A stretch of DNA of 64,000 bases from Ignavibacteriales bacterium UBA1304 (GTDB lineage Bacteria > Bacteroidota > Ignavibacteria > Ignavibacteriales > Ignavibacteriaceae). The notes under the pieces were generated by a model. The model did not search any database. It was not told the origin of the DNA and saw nothing but the letters and a program-made list of their open reading frames with translations. The stretch lies in contig DBTY01000039.1 of assembly GCA_002307295.1 (NCBI GenBank), forward strand, positions 103,040-167,039. Reading direction: 5' to 3'. Made by a program: the position numbers and the translations under genes. Positions 41,420 through 50,079 of this stretch are shown here, piece by piece (position 1 is the first letter of the stretch; every line of letters begins with the position of its first letter).

Positions 41420-41834
41420 TGGAAGCCGTAACAACAGTATGGGCTTCTCTTTTAATATGCTCTCCGAATAAAGAAGAAGAAATAAGCATATCGGCTGTTT
41501 TTCTGTTGCTGGCAGTAGGGATGTTATAAAGCACTGCTAACCTAAGAAGCGCTCTTACGTCAGGTTCATGCGGATGAGCGTCCATAGGATCCCAAAAGAA
41601 AATCAGCACGTCAATTAAGTCGTTCACAATTTTTGCGCCTATTTCCTGATCGCCTCCTAAAGGTCCGGAATGAAGTCTTTCTATTGGCACGTCTAATACA
41701 GTCTCTAATGTGCTGCCTGTGGTGCCGGTTGCTATTAAATGATGTTGTATAAGAGATTCCTTATTATACTTAGCCCATTCAGCCAGATCTTGTTTCTTCT
41801 GGTCGTGAGCTACTAATGCTACGTTTAATTTCAT
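41412..41834 (-). CDS. mgsA: Methylglyoxal synthase
   Basis: 140 residues matching methylglyoxal synthase across the full length: VALVAHDQKKQDLAEWAK at the start, phosphate-binding ATGTTG, SGPLGGDQEIGA with catalytic Asp, FFWDPMDAHPHEPDV, and ASNRKTAD. It converts dihydroxyacetone phosphate to methylglyoxal and phosphate, bypassing lower glycolysis when phosphate is short. Its stop lies inside the following methyltransferase gene. Length and all motifs are normal. Confidence 0.95.
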   Translation of the reverse strand: MKLNVALVAHDQKKQDLAEWAKYNKESLIQHHLIATGTTGSTLETVLDVPIERLHSGPLGGDQEIGAKIVNDLIDVLIFFWDPMDAHPHEPDVRALLRLAVLYNIPTASNRKTADMLISSSLFGEHIKREAHTVVTASNA

Positions 41835-41995
41835 ATATTTCCTTTTCTTAGTTTTACATTAAAAATTAAGGCTAAAGCTATGCTGAACCTTAATTTATTC
41901 GAAGATACGAATTATTACAATAAGTTCAAATAGGCGGATAATTATGGAGTTGTTAATATTAAGCTCGCAATAGTTCCCGCCAGATATTTCCCCGA

Positions 41996-42814
41996 TTAAT
42001 TTAAACCGTCATTAAACCTGTAACCTACGCCTTTTATAGTTTCAATTAACGAGGAGTATTTGCCGAGCTTCTTTCTAATATTTAACAGATGAACGTCTAT
42101 GGTCCGTTCCATTACAAAGATATTATTTTCCCAGACATTTTCTAATAAATGAGTCCGGTTAAATACCGTTCCGGGATTCGAAGCCAAATAATAAAGAAGT
42201 TCAAATTCTTTTTTTTGCAGTTTCAGCATAGCTCCATGCAGAGAGACGGTGTATTCTTCCCTGTTGATAACCAACGGTCCGGCTATTATGTCGAATGAAA
42301 AGTTACGAGGTTCATAATGCCTATTTATTTTTCGCAGGTTCGACCGTATGCGAGCGGATATTTTATTAACCGAAATTGGTTTTAGTAAAAAATCGTTTGC
42401 GCCTACGTTAAATGCGCGGACTTCGTCAATCTCGGAATAATCGTCCGTTAACAAAATCACAGGAATATTTCTAAACTCTTCTTTTCTGCGGATTTTTCGG
42501 CAAATTTCATAACCTCCGATAAAGGGAATGAAGGCGTCAACGATTACCAAATCCGGTTTAAGACTAAGCTTTGCAAGAGCGTCTTTATCATTGTTGGCCG
42601 TGATAATTTTATAACCTTTTTCTATAAGATCAGATTTAAGAAACTCTGTATTTTCAATATTGCCGTCTGCAAGCAGAACGCTGATTTCAGCGGTATTAAT
42701 ATCTGTTTTTATTACCAATTCTATAGTCCTAAAATTCTCTATGCGATAAACCCAAAAGTCCCGGCGCCGGCGGTTAAATGAAATCATATTCGATGGTTTA
42801 TTATGGAAAGACAT
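41996..42814 (-). CDS. OmpR/PhoB-type response regulator, orphan, with N-terminal extension
   Basis: 272 residues. A receiver domain spans about 43-157, with phosphoacceptor Asp93 (DLVIVDAF), Thr123 and Lys145 (LLKPI). A C-terminal winged-helix DNA-binding domain spans about 170-270 (LQKKEFELLYYLASNPGTVFNRTHLLENVW...RTIDVHLLNIRKKLG...IKGVGYRF). In the first acidic pocket the usual DD pair is Asp50-Gly51. About 40 basic/aromatic residues precede the receiver; a TTG at 42718 would give the usual length. No histidine kinase is nearby, so the partner is encoded elsewhere or absent. Confidence 0.85.
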   Translation of the reverse strand: MSFHNKPSNMISFNRRRRDFWVYRIENFRTIELVIKTDINTAEISVLLADGNIENTEFLKSDLIEKGYKIITANNDKDALAKLSLKPDLVIVDAFIPFIGGYEICRKIRRKEEFRNIPVILLTDDYSEIDEVRAFNVGANDFLLKPISVNKISARIRSNLRKINRHYEPRNFSFDIIAGPLVINREEYTVSLHGAMLKLQKKEFELLYYLASNPGTVFNRTHLLENVWENNIFVMERTIDVHLLNIRKKLGKYSSLIETIKGVGYRFNDGLN

Positions 42815-43202
42815 AACATTACGTTTACTCCGGATACAGTAATCGGAATAAGCGTTTTCCCTAAATTATAATATCATCACTCTTAGCGGCGGCAAAAATG
42901 TCTCGTTTGTATTATTTTTTCAATTTCAGAGCTGATATTTTTTTAAAATCCTAAAAATATAAACGATCCGCTTATCCTCGGCATATCACATATTCTCTTT
43001 AATTATTTTTGTCATAATTTATGTTTTGAATGTTAATAAAATGTTAACCGAAGGTTATGAAATTGTTAAGTAAGATTAAATGGAAGGTTAAGCAGACGCA
43101 AAGAGAGGCGTAAAAAAGGGGATAAATTTCGCATAAATTTATCCCCGGGATATTTCTTGGAGCTCCGAATGATTGTATAAGATGGAACTGCTGAAGCTCT
43201 AA
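42815..43202. other. 388-bp intergenic region
   Basis: It holds the promoter of the response-regulator gene on its left side (leftward) and the terminator of the Ser-rich gene at 43111-43146. Between them, AT-rich DNA shows no ORF or hairpin that I can support. Confidence 0.6.
43111..43146 (-). terminator. Terminator of the Ser-rich gene
   Basis: Arms GGGGATAAATTT (43118-43129) and AAATTTATCCCC (43135-43146) form a perfect 12-bp stem with a 5-nt loop. On the minus strand it is followed by a T-run (A-run 43112-43117 on plus). It lies 56 bp after the stop at 43203. Confidence 0.88.
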
Positions 43203-43664
43203 TCAGGCGAATTGATCTACTATTGTTCCCTGATCTGAATCCGATGAACTTTTAAGATTTGAGATGAACGCGTTAATATCGTCATCGCTAATATTTGTAG
43301 CTCCTTCTTTAGTAAGCAAGTCTAATACTTGCGATTTCAAGTCGTCGCTTGAAGAAGAAACTGTAGAAGAAGAAGTTGTAGTTGTAGAAGAACTTGTAGA
43401 AGTAGTAGCGCTCTGTGTTGCGTCAGCTGGTTTTTCCGGAGGTTTAAAACCGGCTTTATTTAAAGTTTCGCCTAAGTCTTTGCTTGGGGTGATTCCGGCA
43501 TTTTTAATCTCATCCATCATAGATTTTGTGCTTGACGCCGTCATATTGTCCGGATCATATTTGGAAATGATGTCTGCGAGTTTTGTTTTTTGAGCGTCTG
43601 TTAGTTTAGTATCTGTTTGCGTCTGATACTGGTACGAACTTGAACCGCTAATACTGCTTACCAT
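43203..43664 (-). CDS. Ser/Thr-rich small protein with degenerate EF-hand-like segments
   Basis: 153 residues, no cleavable signal peptide. The N-terminus MVSSISGSSSYQYQ resembles that of the EF-hand protein at 795-1307. Residues about 22-70 (TDAQKTKLADIISKYDPDNMTASSTKSMMDEIKNAG) suggest a helix-loop-helix with an incomplete calcium loop. A Ser/Thr tract spans about 82-107. A second helix pair holds LLTKEGATNISDDDINAFISNL. AGGAGTATTACA before the ATG matches the AGGAGTATACATT region of the other gene. It ends at a strong terminator. Function unknown; the two proteins likely belong to one family. Confidence 0.7.
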   Translation of the reverse strand: MVSSISGSSSYQYQTQTDTKLTDAQKTKLADIISKYDPDNMTASSTKSMMDEIKNAGITPSKDLGETLNKAGFKPPEKPADATQSATTSTSSSTTTTSSSTVSSSSDDLKSQVLDLLTKEGATNISDDDINAFISNLKSSSDSDQGTIVDQFA

Positions 43665-43791
43665 TGTAATACTCCTTTTGTTAGTTTTTATTAAGCAAGT
43701 CGGCCATAACTTTGGCTTTCTAATAAAAATTATCGGTAAATAGATGTTATATATAATGGTAAAAACGCGCCCTTTTGTTGTCCTTTTGCTG

Positions 43792-44700
43792 CTATTTATT
43801 CTGGGCGCGGTATTCAGTGGGGGTAAGCTTCATATATTTTTTGAAAAACTTATTGAAGTTTGTCGGATCGTTAAATCCAAGCGAGCAGCCAATTTCTTTT
43901 ACTGATTGATTACTATGGATTAAGAGGCGTTTAATTTCAAGGATTACTCTTTCTTCTATTATTTGTTTAACTGATCTGCCAAAATAACTGCACGTTACCC
44001 GGTTTAGTTTTTTAGAAGTAACGCTCAGATTTCCGGCGTAAAAATTAACCATGCGAGACTCGCGATAATGCTCTTCTAATTTTTTCCTAAATTGAGCCGC
44101 ATAATCGGAGTTGCGGTCGTCGGTTTTGTAATTGTCGTTTTTAGTCCGTTTAATTCTTTCGGAAATTATTACTAATGTTTTAATTGTATTGATAAGGATT
44201 TCGTCTTTCGCATAGTTGTCAACTGTGTTTATTTCCGATTCAATTCTTTTAATAGTATTAATAAGTTCAGAAAATTCCGAATCGCACAAATCAATTAAAA
44301 ATGAATCGCCCAATGGATCGAATAATTTAAGGCTGTTTATCCACTGGAGATCGTCCGGATATTTATAGATATATTCTTCAGAAAAACATATAGCATATCC
44401 TTTGATATTTTTTGCGTCTTCAATTACGATAACCTGTCCGTTTGAAACGGCTAATAATGATCTGGGCTTAAAATTATACTTAAAAGAATCTATACAAATT
44501 GAACCTTGCCCGTCTGTAATTAGCGCTATTTGATAAAAAGAGACGCGGCGCGGTTTCTGAATGATGGAGTCATATTTTTTGAATAAATCTTCTAACTTAA
44601 TAACTAAAAGCCCCGAATCATTTTCATTAAAGAAATCAATATCTATTTTCTGAATCACGTTCAATGGCTCTTTGCTCATTCTTATTGGGGCGGATATCAT
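43792..44700 (-). CDS. AraC-family transcriptional regulator
   Basis: 302 residues. The N-terminal ligand or dimerisation half (about 20-150) has a cupin-like pattern (FYQIALITDGQGSICIDSFKYNFKPRSLLAVSNGQ). The C-terminal AraC double helix-turn-helix spans about 205-300, with VNFYAGNLSVTSKKLNRVTCSYFGRSVKQIIEERVILEIKRLL and SVKEIGCSLGFNDPTNFNKFFKKYMKLTPTEYR. It lies 127 bp upstream of the Ser-rich gene on the same strand and may regulate it, which is inference. Confidence 0.88.
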   Translation of the reverse strand: MISAPIRMSKEPLNVIQKIDIDFFNENDSGLLVIKLEDLFKKYDSIIQKPRRVSFYQIALITDGQGSICIDSFKYNFKPRSLLAVSNGQVIVIEDAKNIKGYAICFSEEYIYKYPDDLQWINSLKLFDPLGDSFLIDLCDSEFSELINTIKRIESEINTVDNYAKDEILINTIKTLVIISERIKRTKNDNYKTDDRNSDYAAQFRKKLEEHYRESRMVNFYAGNLSVTSKKLNRVTCSYFGRSVKQIIEERVILEIKRLLIHSNQSVKEIGCSLGFNDPTNFNKFFKKYMKLTPTEYRAQNK

Positions 44701-45086
44701 ACTTTTTTAGAAACCTATATTAAAAACAATAAGCGAAGTAAAATTATAGATAAAATGAATTATAAAAATCAGCCAAATGATTAGGGAATTGTAAAATCAA
44801 ACTTTCCTACAATGTCCTGCCATTGCAGACTGCGCAGCTATTAGTAGTATCGCAAATATTTTCTAAACCAACATTGAAGTTGCGCCGAACGCAAGTTAGG
44901 AGCGCAACGTTAGTTCCCATTGCGCCCTATTAGTTTCACTTTATCTTTCTAAAACCGAAACGCTATGTTTAGGACAAAAATTATTTCTTTCAAACTCAAT
45001 ACATTAGACAAAAACACCCCCTGCTTTTATTCCCTTTTGATAAAACTAAATAACCAAAAAAGAATTTATTTTAATCGCTTCAGAAA
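44701..45086. other. 386-bp intergenic region
   Basis: Both flanking genes run left, so this holds the AraC gene promoter and the 3' end of the MacB operon. A weak inverted pair, GTTGCGC (44879-44885) and GCGCAAC (44902-44908), stands in a locally GC-richer stretch. No T-run follows, and I see no gene here. Confidence 0.5.
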
Positions 45087-46304
45087 TTATTCGTATCTAA
45101 GCGCGTCAATAGGGTTAAGAGCAGCGGCTTTTTTTGCCGGGTAAAATCCAAAAAATATTCCTATCGCTCCGGCAAAGCCAAAGGCAATTAATATGATCCC
45201 TGGTTTTATGTAAGCAGTTTGATCCGTATAATTGTTAAGTATGTAAGTAATCAGGAACGAAAGGGCGACGCCTATTGTGCCTCCCGCCATGCTTAACACA
45301 GTAGCTTCGGTAAGGAACTGTATCATTATATCGGAGCCTCTTGCGCCGATTGAAAGACGAATGCCAATTTCTCTAGTTCTTTCAGTTACGGATACAAGCA
45401 TAATATTCATTATGCCAATGCCTCCAACCACTAAAGAAACGCCCGCCACAGAAGCAAGAAGCATAGTAAGCACTTTTGCTGTTGCAGTTGCAGCTTCGGC
45501 TAAATCGGACTGATCTTTAATCGTAAAGTCGTCTTCTTCTCCTTTATTCAGCTTGTGAGACTCGCGCATTATGCTTTTGAGTTCAGCCTGAGCGGCGGCG
45601 CTTTTTGCGCTTGAAGCGGCGCTTGCCTGAATTGAACTGATAAATCTGCCTCCGGAAAGGCGGTCTAAAACAGTTCTTGAAGGAGCAAGAATAATATCGT
45701 CGTTGCTTGTTCCAACGCCTGTCTGGCCTTTGGATTTTAATACGCCGATTATTTTAAAAGGAACATTTTTAATCCTTATCTGTTTGCCTATTGGATCAAC
45801 ATTGGCAAAAAGATTCGCTACGACTTCAGAACCAAGCACGCAGACTTTAGACCTTGCCGTTACGTCTCTATCTGTAAAAAACGCTCCGCTTTCTAATGCC
45901 CATGAACGTATAGAAAGATAATCCGGAGATACGCCCTGAATTTGAGTAAACCAGTTTCCAGAACCGCCTATTACCTGTCCGCCTGAACGGACTAAAGGAG
46001 AAACTCCTTTAATAAGCGTAGCTTCCGTTTTTATTTTATCGACGTCGTCTAAAGTAAATTTATTAAACGTGCCCATGCCGCCGCGGACTCCTGATGCGTT
46101 AGACGTGCCAGGCGAAATTATTATCAGATTTGAGCCGAGCGATTCAATTTGTTGTTCTACTTTCTGCTGCGCTCCGTCTCCAATAGCTACCATCACAACG
46201 ACTGCCGCAACGCCGATTATAATTCCAAGCGCCGTAAGAAGGCTGCGCATCCTTGATTTTATTATGCTTTTAACGGCCGATTTAAGAATTGTTTTTGTTT
46301 GCAT
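45087..46304 (-). CDS. ABC transporter permease, MacB/FtsX type
   Basis: 405 residues. The first membrane helix (LLTALGIIIGVAAVVVMVAIGDG) is followed by a periplasmic MacB-like core domain (about 45-240), then the FtsX domain with three helices (MLLASVAGVSLVVGGIGIMNIMLVSVTERTREIGIRLSIGARG, FLTEATVLSMAGGTIGVALSFLITYI and PGIILIAFGFAGAIGIFFGFYPAKKAAALNPIDALRYE). It forms the permease of a tripartite efflux or envelope-export system with the next two genes. It is the last gene of adaptor-ATPase-permease. Confidence 0.93.
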   Translation of the reverse strand: MQTKTILKSAVKSIIKSRMRSLLTALGIIIGVAAVVVMVAIGDGAQQKVEQQIESLGSNLIIISPGTSNASGVRGGMGTFNKFTLDDVDKIKTEATLIKGVSPLVRSGGQVIGGSGNWFTQIQGVSPDYLSIRSWALESGAFFTDRDVTARSKVCVLGSEVVANLFANVDPIGKQIRIKNVPFKIIGVLKSKGQTGVGTSNDDIILAPSRTVLDRLSGGRFISSIQASAASSAKSAAAQAELKSIMRESHKLNKGEEDDFTIKDQSDLAEAATATAKVLTMLLASVAGVSLVVGGIGIMNIMLVSVTERTREIGIRLSIGARGSDIMIQFLTEATVLSMAGGTIGVALSFLITYILNNYTDQTAYIKPGIILIAFGFAGAIGIFFGFYPAKKAAALNPIDALRYE

Positions 46305-46313
46305 TTCTAATCC

Positions 46314-47087
46314 TTATAATTCATTATCGTCAATGATTTCATCAACAGTTATTTCAGAATTAACCCGCTCAAGTTCTTCCCTGGCGTCTAATCTTTCCTT
46401 TATCAAAAAGTCTTTTACTCTTTTACCGTCTTTCATTTCAACTATTCTTTTGGCAAATGCCGCAAAATCTCTTTCGTGAGTAACCATAACAATTGTAATG
46501 CCTTCCTTGTTCAGTTCCTGAAACAGACGAAAAACTTCAATTGACGTTTTGCTGTCAAGATTGCCAGTCGGCTCATCCGCTAAAATAAGAGCTGGTTTGT
46601 TTACCAATGATCTGGCAAGAGCAACTCTTTGCTGCTGACCGCCGGAAAGCTGATTGGGAATGTGATAAACTCTATCTGCCAGACCGACTCTTTCAAGAGC
46701 CTTTAGAGCAATCTCCTGCGGATTTTTTATTTTTTCTGTCCGGTTATATAAAAGCGGCAGTTCTACATTTTCCAATGCTGTAGTGCGCGGCAAAAGATTG
46801 AACCCTTGGAATACAAAACCGATTTTTCGGTTCCTGATGTCGGCGTATTCGTTTTTAGTTAATCCGCTGGTATTAATGCCGTCAAGAAGATAATCGCCGC
46901 CGGATGGCACGTCTAAGCATCCCAGCAGGTTCATCAGAGTTGACTTGCCAGAACCGGAAGCGCCCATTATAGCCACGAACTCTCCTTTGGTTATAGTCAG
47001 GTTAAGCGCTTTAAGAGCGGGAACCTCAATTTCTCCAACTTTATAGGTTTTAGTCAGATTTACAGTTTTTATTACTTCATTTTCCAT
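46314..47087 (-). CDS. ABC transporter ATP-binding protein, MacB type
   Basis: 257 residues. Walker A GASGSGKSTLMNLLG, signature LSGGQQQRVALARSL, Walker B LILADEPTGNLD and the H-loop VTHERD are all present. It is a member of the LolD/MacB ATPase group, encoded apart from the permease instead of fused as in E. coli MacB. A C-terminal acidic extension (REELERVNSEITVDEIIDDNEL) is longer than usual. It lies between adaptor and permease genes with gaps of 25 and 9 bp. Confidence 0.94.
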   Translation of the reverse strand: MENEVIKTVNLTKTYKVGEIEVPALKALNLTITKGEFVAIMGASGSGKSTLMNLLGCLDVPSGGDYLLDGINTSGLTKNEYADIRNRKIGFVFQGFNLLPRTTALENVELPLLYNRTEKIKNPQEIALKALERVGLADRVYHIPNQLSGGQQQRVALARSLVNKPALILADEPTGNLDSKTSIEVFRLFQELNKEGITIVMVTHERDFAAFAKRIVEMKDGKRVKDFLIKERLDAREELERVNSEITVDEIIDDNEL

Positions 47088-47112
47088 TTTATTCTCTTAG
47101 TTTTTACAATTA

Positions 47113-48369
47113 TTACATCATCATTGGGGGCGGCCCGTTTTGTTGCATCGTGTTCGTACTTTTAGTTTTTGTAGATGTAGATGTTGATTCGTCCTGAGAA
47201 CCTGTAATAATTTTCATCCCGGCTTTTAGGTCTTTGCTTATCAAGACTTCTGTGTTTTTGCCGTCTGTGATTCCAATAATAATTGGAGCAATTTTGATTT
47301 TGCCGTTAGCGTCCATATAATATATGCGCGTCATGCTGTCTTTGGAGATTGATTTATTAGGAGCTGGAGGAGCCTGGTTTTTCATTTTATTTTTGGCGTC
47401 GGAAGACATATTCTTAAAATCATTAGCCATATCTTTTTTAAGCTCTGCCATCAGTTCATCCGAAGGTTCAAACCGTAAAGCGGTATTTGGAATAAGAAGC
47501 GCTTTATCTCTGTGGTCTACATAAAAATCAACTGTAGCCGTCATACCCGGCAAAAGTAATTGTTCTTTATTATCTGCGTGTATAACAACAGTATAATTAA
47601 CTACGTTGGAAGACGTAGTTGGTTGAAGCCGTATTTGCGTTACAGTTCCTTCAAACGATTTGCCTGAATAAGTCTGAACAGTGAACTTAACTTGTTGTCC
47701 TTCTTTAATATTTCCAATATCGCTTTCATCAACATTGGCCAAAATTCTCATAGAAGAAAGATCTTCTGCAATAGTAAACAAAGTAGGCGTAGACATGCTG
47801 GCGGTTACAGTCTGCCCTTGTTCAACGGCTCTATTGATAACGCGTCCGGCAATGGGAGCATAAATAAAAGCGTAATCGAGGTTTGTTTTAGCTTTTTTTA
47901 CTGCAAGTTCAGCCGATTTCAAATCGGACAGAGTTGTTTGACAATCCGTTTGCGACTGAATAAAATCAAGATCGGAAATCATCTTTTTTTCATAAAGTTT
48001 CTTATTCCTTTCGTGAATGGCAGTTTTTTGCTGATATGTAGCTTTGGCTTTAATCAGATTTGCCTGCGCGTCTTTTACCTGGGCTACAAGCGTTGTTGTA
48101 TCTATAACTGCAAGAAGCTGTCCTTTCTTTACTTCGCTGTTAAAATCGGCATATAGCTTTGTTATCTTGCCGGAAACCTGCGTGCCTACGTCGACAGTTG
48201 AAGTCGCCTGAAGAGTTCCGGAACTTGTGATAACAACATTAAGGTCTCCGTTGGTAACTTCGCCAAAAGTGTAACTTTCTTTTGCTTTACTTCCCTGGAA
48301 GAATAAAAAATACGAGGCAAGTATTACAACAAGCGCCGCCAGGGAGATGATTATTACTTTCTTTTTCAT
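47113..48369 (-). CDS. Periplasmic adaptor (membrane fusion protein), MacA/HlyD type
   Basis: 418 residues: an N-terminal membrane anchor (VIIISLAALVVILASYFLFF), a lipoyl/barrel-sandwich half (GTLQATSTVDVGTQVSGKITKLYADFNSEVKKGQLLAVID), a long coiled-coil hairpin (about 85-160), the second lipoyl half (IYAPIAGRVINRAVEQGQTV), beta-barrel and membrane-proximal domains, and a Pro/Met-rich tail (QQNGPPPMMM). It links the ABC permease to an outer-membrane TolC-type exit, which is not encoded here. First gene of the operon, divergent from the ECF sigma gene. Confidence 0.92.
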   Translation of the reverse strand: MKKKVIIISLAALVVILASYFLFFQGSKAKESYTFGEVTNGDLNVVITSSGTLQATSTVDVGTQVSGKITKLYADFNSEVKKGQLLAVIDTTTLVAQVKDAQANLIKAKATYQQKTAIHERNKKLYEKKMISDLDFIQSQTDCQTTLSDLKSAELAVKKAKTNLDYAFIYAPIAGRVINRAVEQGQTVTASMSTPTLFTIAEDLSSMRILANVDESDIGNIKEGQQVKFTVQTYSGKSFEGTVTQIRLQPTTSSNVVNYTVVIHADNKEQLLLPGMTATVDFYVDHRDKALLIPNTALRFEPSDELMAELKKDMANDFKNMSSDAKNKMKNQAPPAPNKSISKDSMTRIYYMDANGKIKIAPIIIGITDGKNTEVLISKDLKAGMKIITGSQDESTSTSTKTKSTNTMQQNGPPPMMM

Positions 48370-48500
48370 TTTTGCTTTCCAATGCGTTTATGGATGATTT
48401 ACAGGTTAGACAACGCATATTTCCTCTTTATTGCTTTTTAATCAAAATATTTTTTATCTTTACTAAAACCTTATCTACATGTTCAGGCGGTTTAATAATA

Positions 48501-48526
48501 AATGGAATAAATAATTCTATTCCATT
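48501..48526 (+). promoter_or_regulatory. Hairpin/dyad upstream of the ECF sigma gene
   Basis: AATGGAATA (48501-48509) and TATTCCATT (48518-48526) form a perfect 9-bp dyad with an 8-nt spacer, 37 bp before the preferred start at 48563, in the divergent promoter region shared with the MacAB-type operon. Could be an operator or a 5'-UTR stem. Confidence 0.45.
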
Positions 48527-48562
48527 GTCTAATAATTGAAGTACTTCAAAAAAGGATATCGA

Positions 48563-49135
48563 TTGGTAAATAATTCAGAAGCCAAAAGACAAACAGATTT
48601 TGAGCTGGTTGAATTGTCAATAAACGGCGATCAATCCGCTTTTACTGAAATTGTACGGCGTCATAAATCGAAAATTGCCTCTACTATCTATGGTATGATT
48701 GGAAAGTGCGACGATGCTGATGATATTGGGCAGGAAGTATTTATAAGGTTCTATAAAACCATGAAAAACTTCAGAGGCGATTCTGCCTTAGGCACTTATC
48801 TGACGCGTATTGCAATTAATTTATCGCTGAACGAAATTAAAAGAAGAAAATTAAGAAGATTTTTTTCGTATAACGAAATGTTAGAGAACGGTTCCGATAT
48901 TGCAGATCCCGCTTCGCACGAAAAGTCAGGCGAGAATAAAGAAATTATACAAAAGGCTTTGCAGACTTTAAATACTAAATATCGTTCTGTTTTGGTTCTT
49001 AGATTAGTAGACGGTTACTCGACTGAAGAGACGGCTAAAATTCTTAATTTGCCTTTGGGCACTGCGCTTTCCCGCTTAGCCAGGGCGCAAAAAAAATTAA
49101 AGGAATATATTCAACCATATATGTCAGACTTATGA
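48563..49135 (+). CDS. ECF-type RNA polymerase sigma factor
   Basis: About 190 residues. Sigma2 region: AFTEIVRRHKSKIASTIYGMIGKCDDADDIGQEVFIRFYKTMKNFRGDSALGTYLTRIAIN in segments. Sigma4 region: LNTKYRSVLVLRLVDGYSTEETAKILNLPLGTALSRLARAQKKLKEYI. It directs RNA polymerase to a stress regulon. The TTG at 48563 is the likely start, with AAAGGA six bases before it; another TTG at 48536 lacks a site. Its last codons overlap the next gene by 4 bp (ATGA), typical of sigma/anti-sigma pairs. It diverges from the MacAB-type operon, its probable target. Confidence 0.92.
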   Translation: MVNNSEAKRQTDFELVELSINGDQSAFTEIVRRHKSKIASTIYGMIGKCDDADDIGQEVFIRFYKTMKNFRGDSALGTYLTRIAINLSLNEIKRRKLRRFFSYNEMLENGSDIADPASHEKSGENKEIIQKALQTLNTKYRSVLVLRLVDGYSTEETAKILNLPLGTALSRLARAQKKLKEYIQPYMSDL

Positions 49136-49566
49136 AAAATAAAAAAATAGAAACACTGCTTTACAAAAGTCTCGACAGCTCCCTTCCATTACTTGAAGAC
49201 GAACTGTTAGAAAATGAATTGCAAAATTCAGACGAGCTTAGGAGCGACTTTAGGCAGATAAACCGGATTAGAAAGGCAGTTGAAGAAAGCGCCGTAACTT
49301 CCTTTAAGCCTTTCTTTGAAGAGCGACTCCTAACCAAGTTGAATTATACCGGAATCGTAGATGAAAATTTATCCCTCTGGTCTAATACGCTTGCTTTATC
49401 ATTCAGACAAATTGGTTTTGCGGCTATGTTTATTCTAATCTTATTATTGTCATATAATTTAAAAAGCGGCAATAATCATTCTATTGAAAATTTGTTTGGA
49501 AAATCAAAATACGGCATTGAATATGCTTATGATCCTGTAAGCGATTTACTTAGGAGTAATAAATAA
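49132..49566 (+). CDS. Probable membrane anti-sigma factor
   Basis: 144 residues: an N-terminal cytoplasmic helical part (LLYKSLDSSLPLLEDELLENELQNSDELRSDFRQINRIRKAVEES), one membrane helix at about 93-108 (IGFAAMFILILLLSY), and a short periplasmic tail. No zinc HxxxCxxC motif is present. The 4-bp overlap with the sigma gene and this topology make an anti-sigma role likely, though it is inferred from position. The stop overlaps the next start by one base. Confidence 0.78.
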   Translation: MKNKKIETLLYKSLDSSLPLLEDELLENELQNSDELRSDFRQINRIRKAVEESAVTSFKPFFEERLLTKLNYTGIVDENLSLWSNTLALSFRQIGFAAMFILILLLSYNLKSGNNHSIENLFGKSKYGIEYAYDPVSDLLRSNK

Positions 49567-49952
49567 TGAAAACCAATGTTAAATCGACATTAATAATTTT
49601 TGCGGCGCTAATTATTGGCGCTGGAATTGGGTTCGAAATAAGCGAAATTTCGATACAAAAAGAATTTGATAAAATGGACGCTTTTAGAAAACCCCAGGGT
49701 TTTGTGCATATATTCGATGGAATTATAAAACCGGATCAACGTCAAAAACCTATAGTCGATTCTCTTTTATTTCGGTACCATGAAAAAATTGAGAACGCTA
49801 GAATGAAAAGTATGGACGTCGTTTCTCAAATAATGGATTCGATGAGGGTAGAGCTGGGCAATGCAATTGACCCCAAACAAAAAGCGACATTGGAGGCGGA
49901 AATGTTAAGAATGAAAAAATCGCATCCGCCGGAACCAGGTAAAAAAAGGTAA
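49566..49952 (+). CDS. Membrane-anchored periplasmic Spy/CpxP- or CnrX-like protein
   Basis: 128 residues: an N-terminal anchor (LIIFAALIIGAGIGFEI) and a helical periplasmic part with IIKPDQRQKPIVDSLLFRYHEKIENARMKSMDVVSQIMDSMRVELGNAIDPKQKATLEAEM, resembling the long-helix heavy-metal-resistance/Spy family with its (E/D)Q(R/K) turns. In related trios such a third protein senses metal or envelope stress and acts on the anti-sigma factor. Third gene of the overlapping operon. Confidence 0.65.
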   Translation: MKTNVKSTLIIFAALIIGAGIGFEISEISIQKEFDKMDAFRKPQGFVHIFDGIIKPDQRQKPIVDSLLFRYHEKIENARMKSMDVVSQIMDSMRVELGNAIDPKQKATLEAEMLRMKKSHPPEPGKKR

Positions 49953-49989
49953 AGCGCTGTTTACTTTAATCGTGGTTATGTTTGTTAGT

Positions 49990-50014
49990 CGCGCTGAGCG
50001 ATAGTCGAAGCGCG
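49990..50014. repeat. REP-like palindrome (TGAGCG...AGTCGAAG type)
   Basis: CGCGCT (49990-49995) and AGCGCG (50009-50014) flank GAGCGATAGTCGA. The TGAGCGnnAGTCGAAG core matches a palindromic repeat type found in the intergenic DNA of many bacteria. It sits between the convergent ECF trio and the Sel1 gene and might serve as a bidirectional stop. Confidence 0.5.
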
Positions 50015-50079
50015 GCGTCTATTGAAGGACGAGGCGGACTAAATTCTTTATAAGTAAACTCGCATTTAGGACAGCCATA

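Noticed and set aside
44879..44908. GTTGCGC/GCGCAAC inverted pair in the gap after the MacB permease
   Set aside because: Seven-base arms, long loop and no T-run; too weak to call a terminator or operator.
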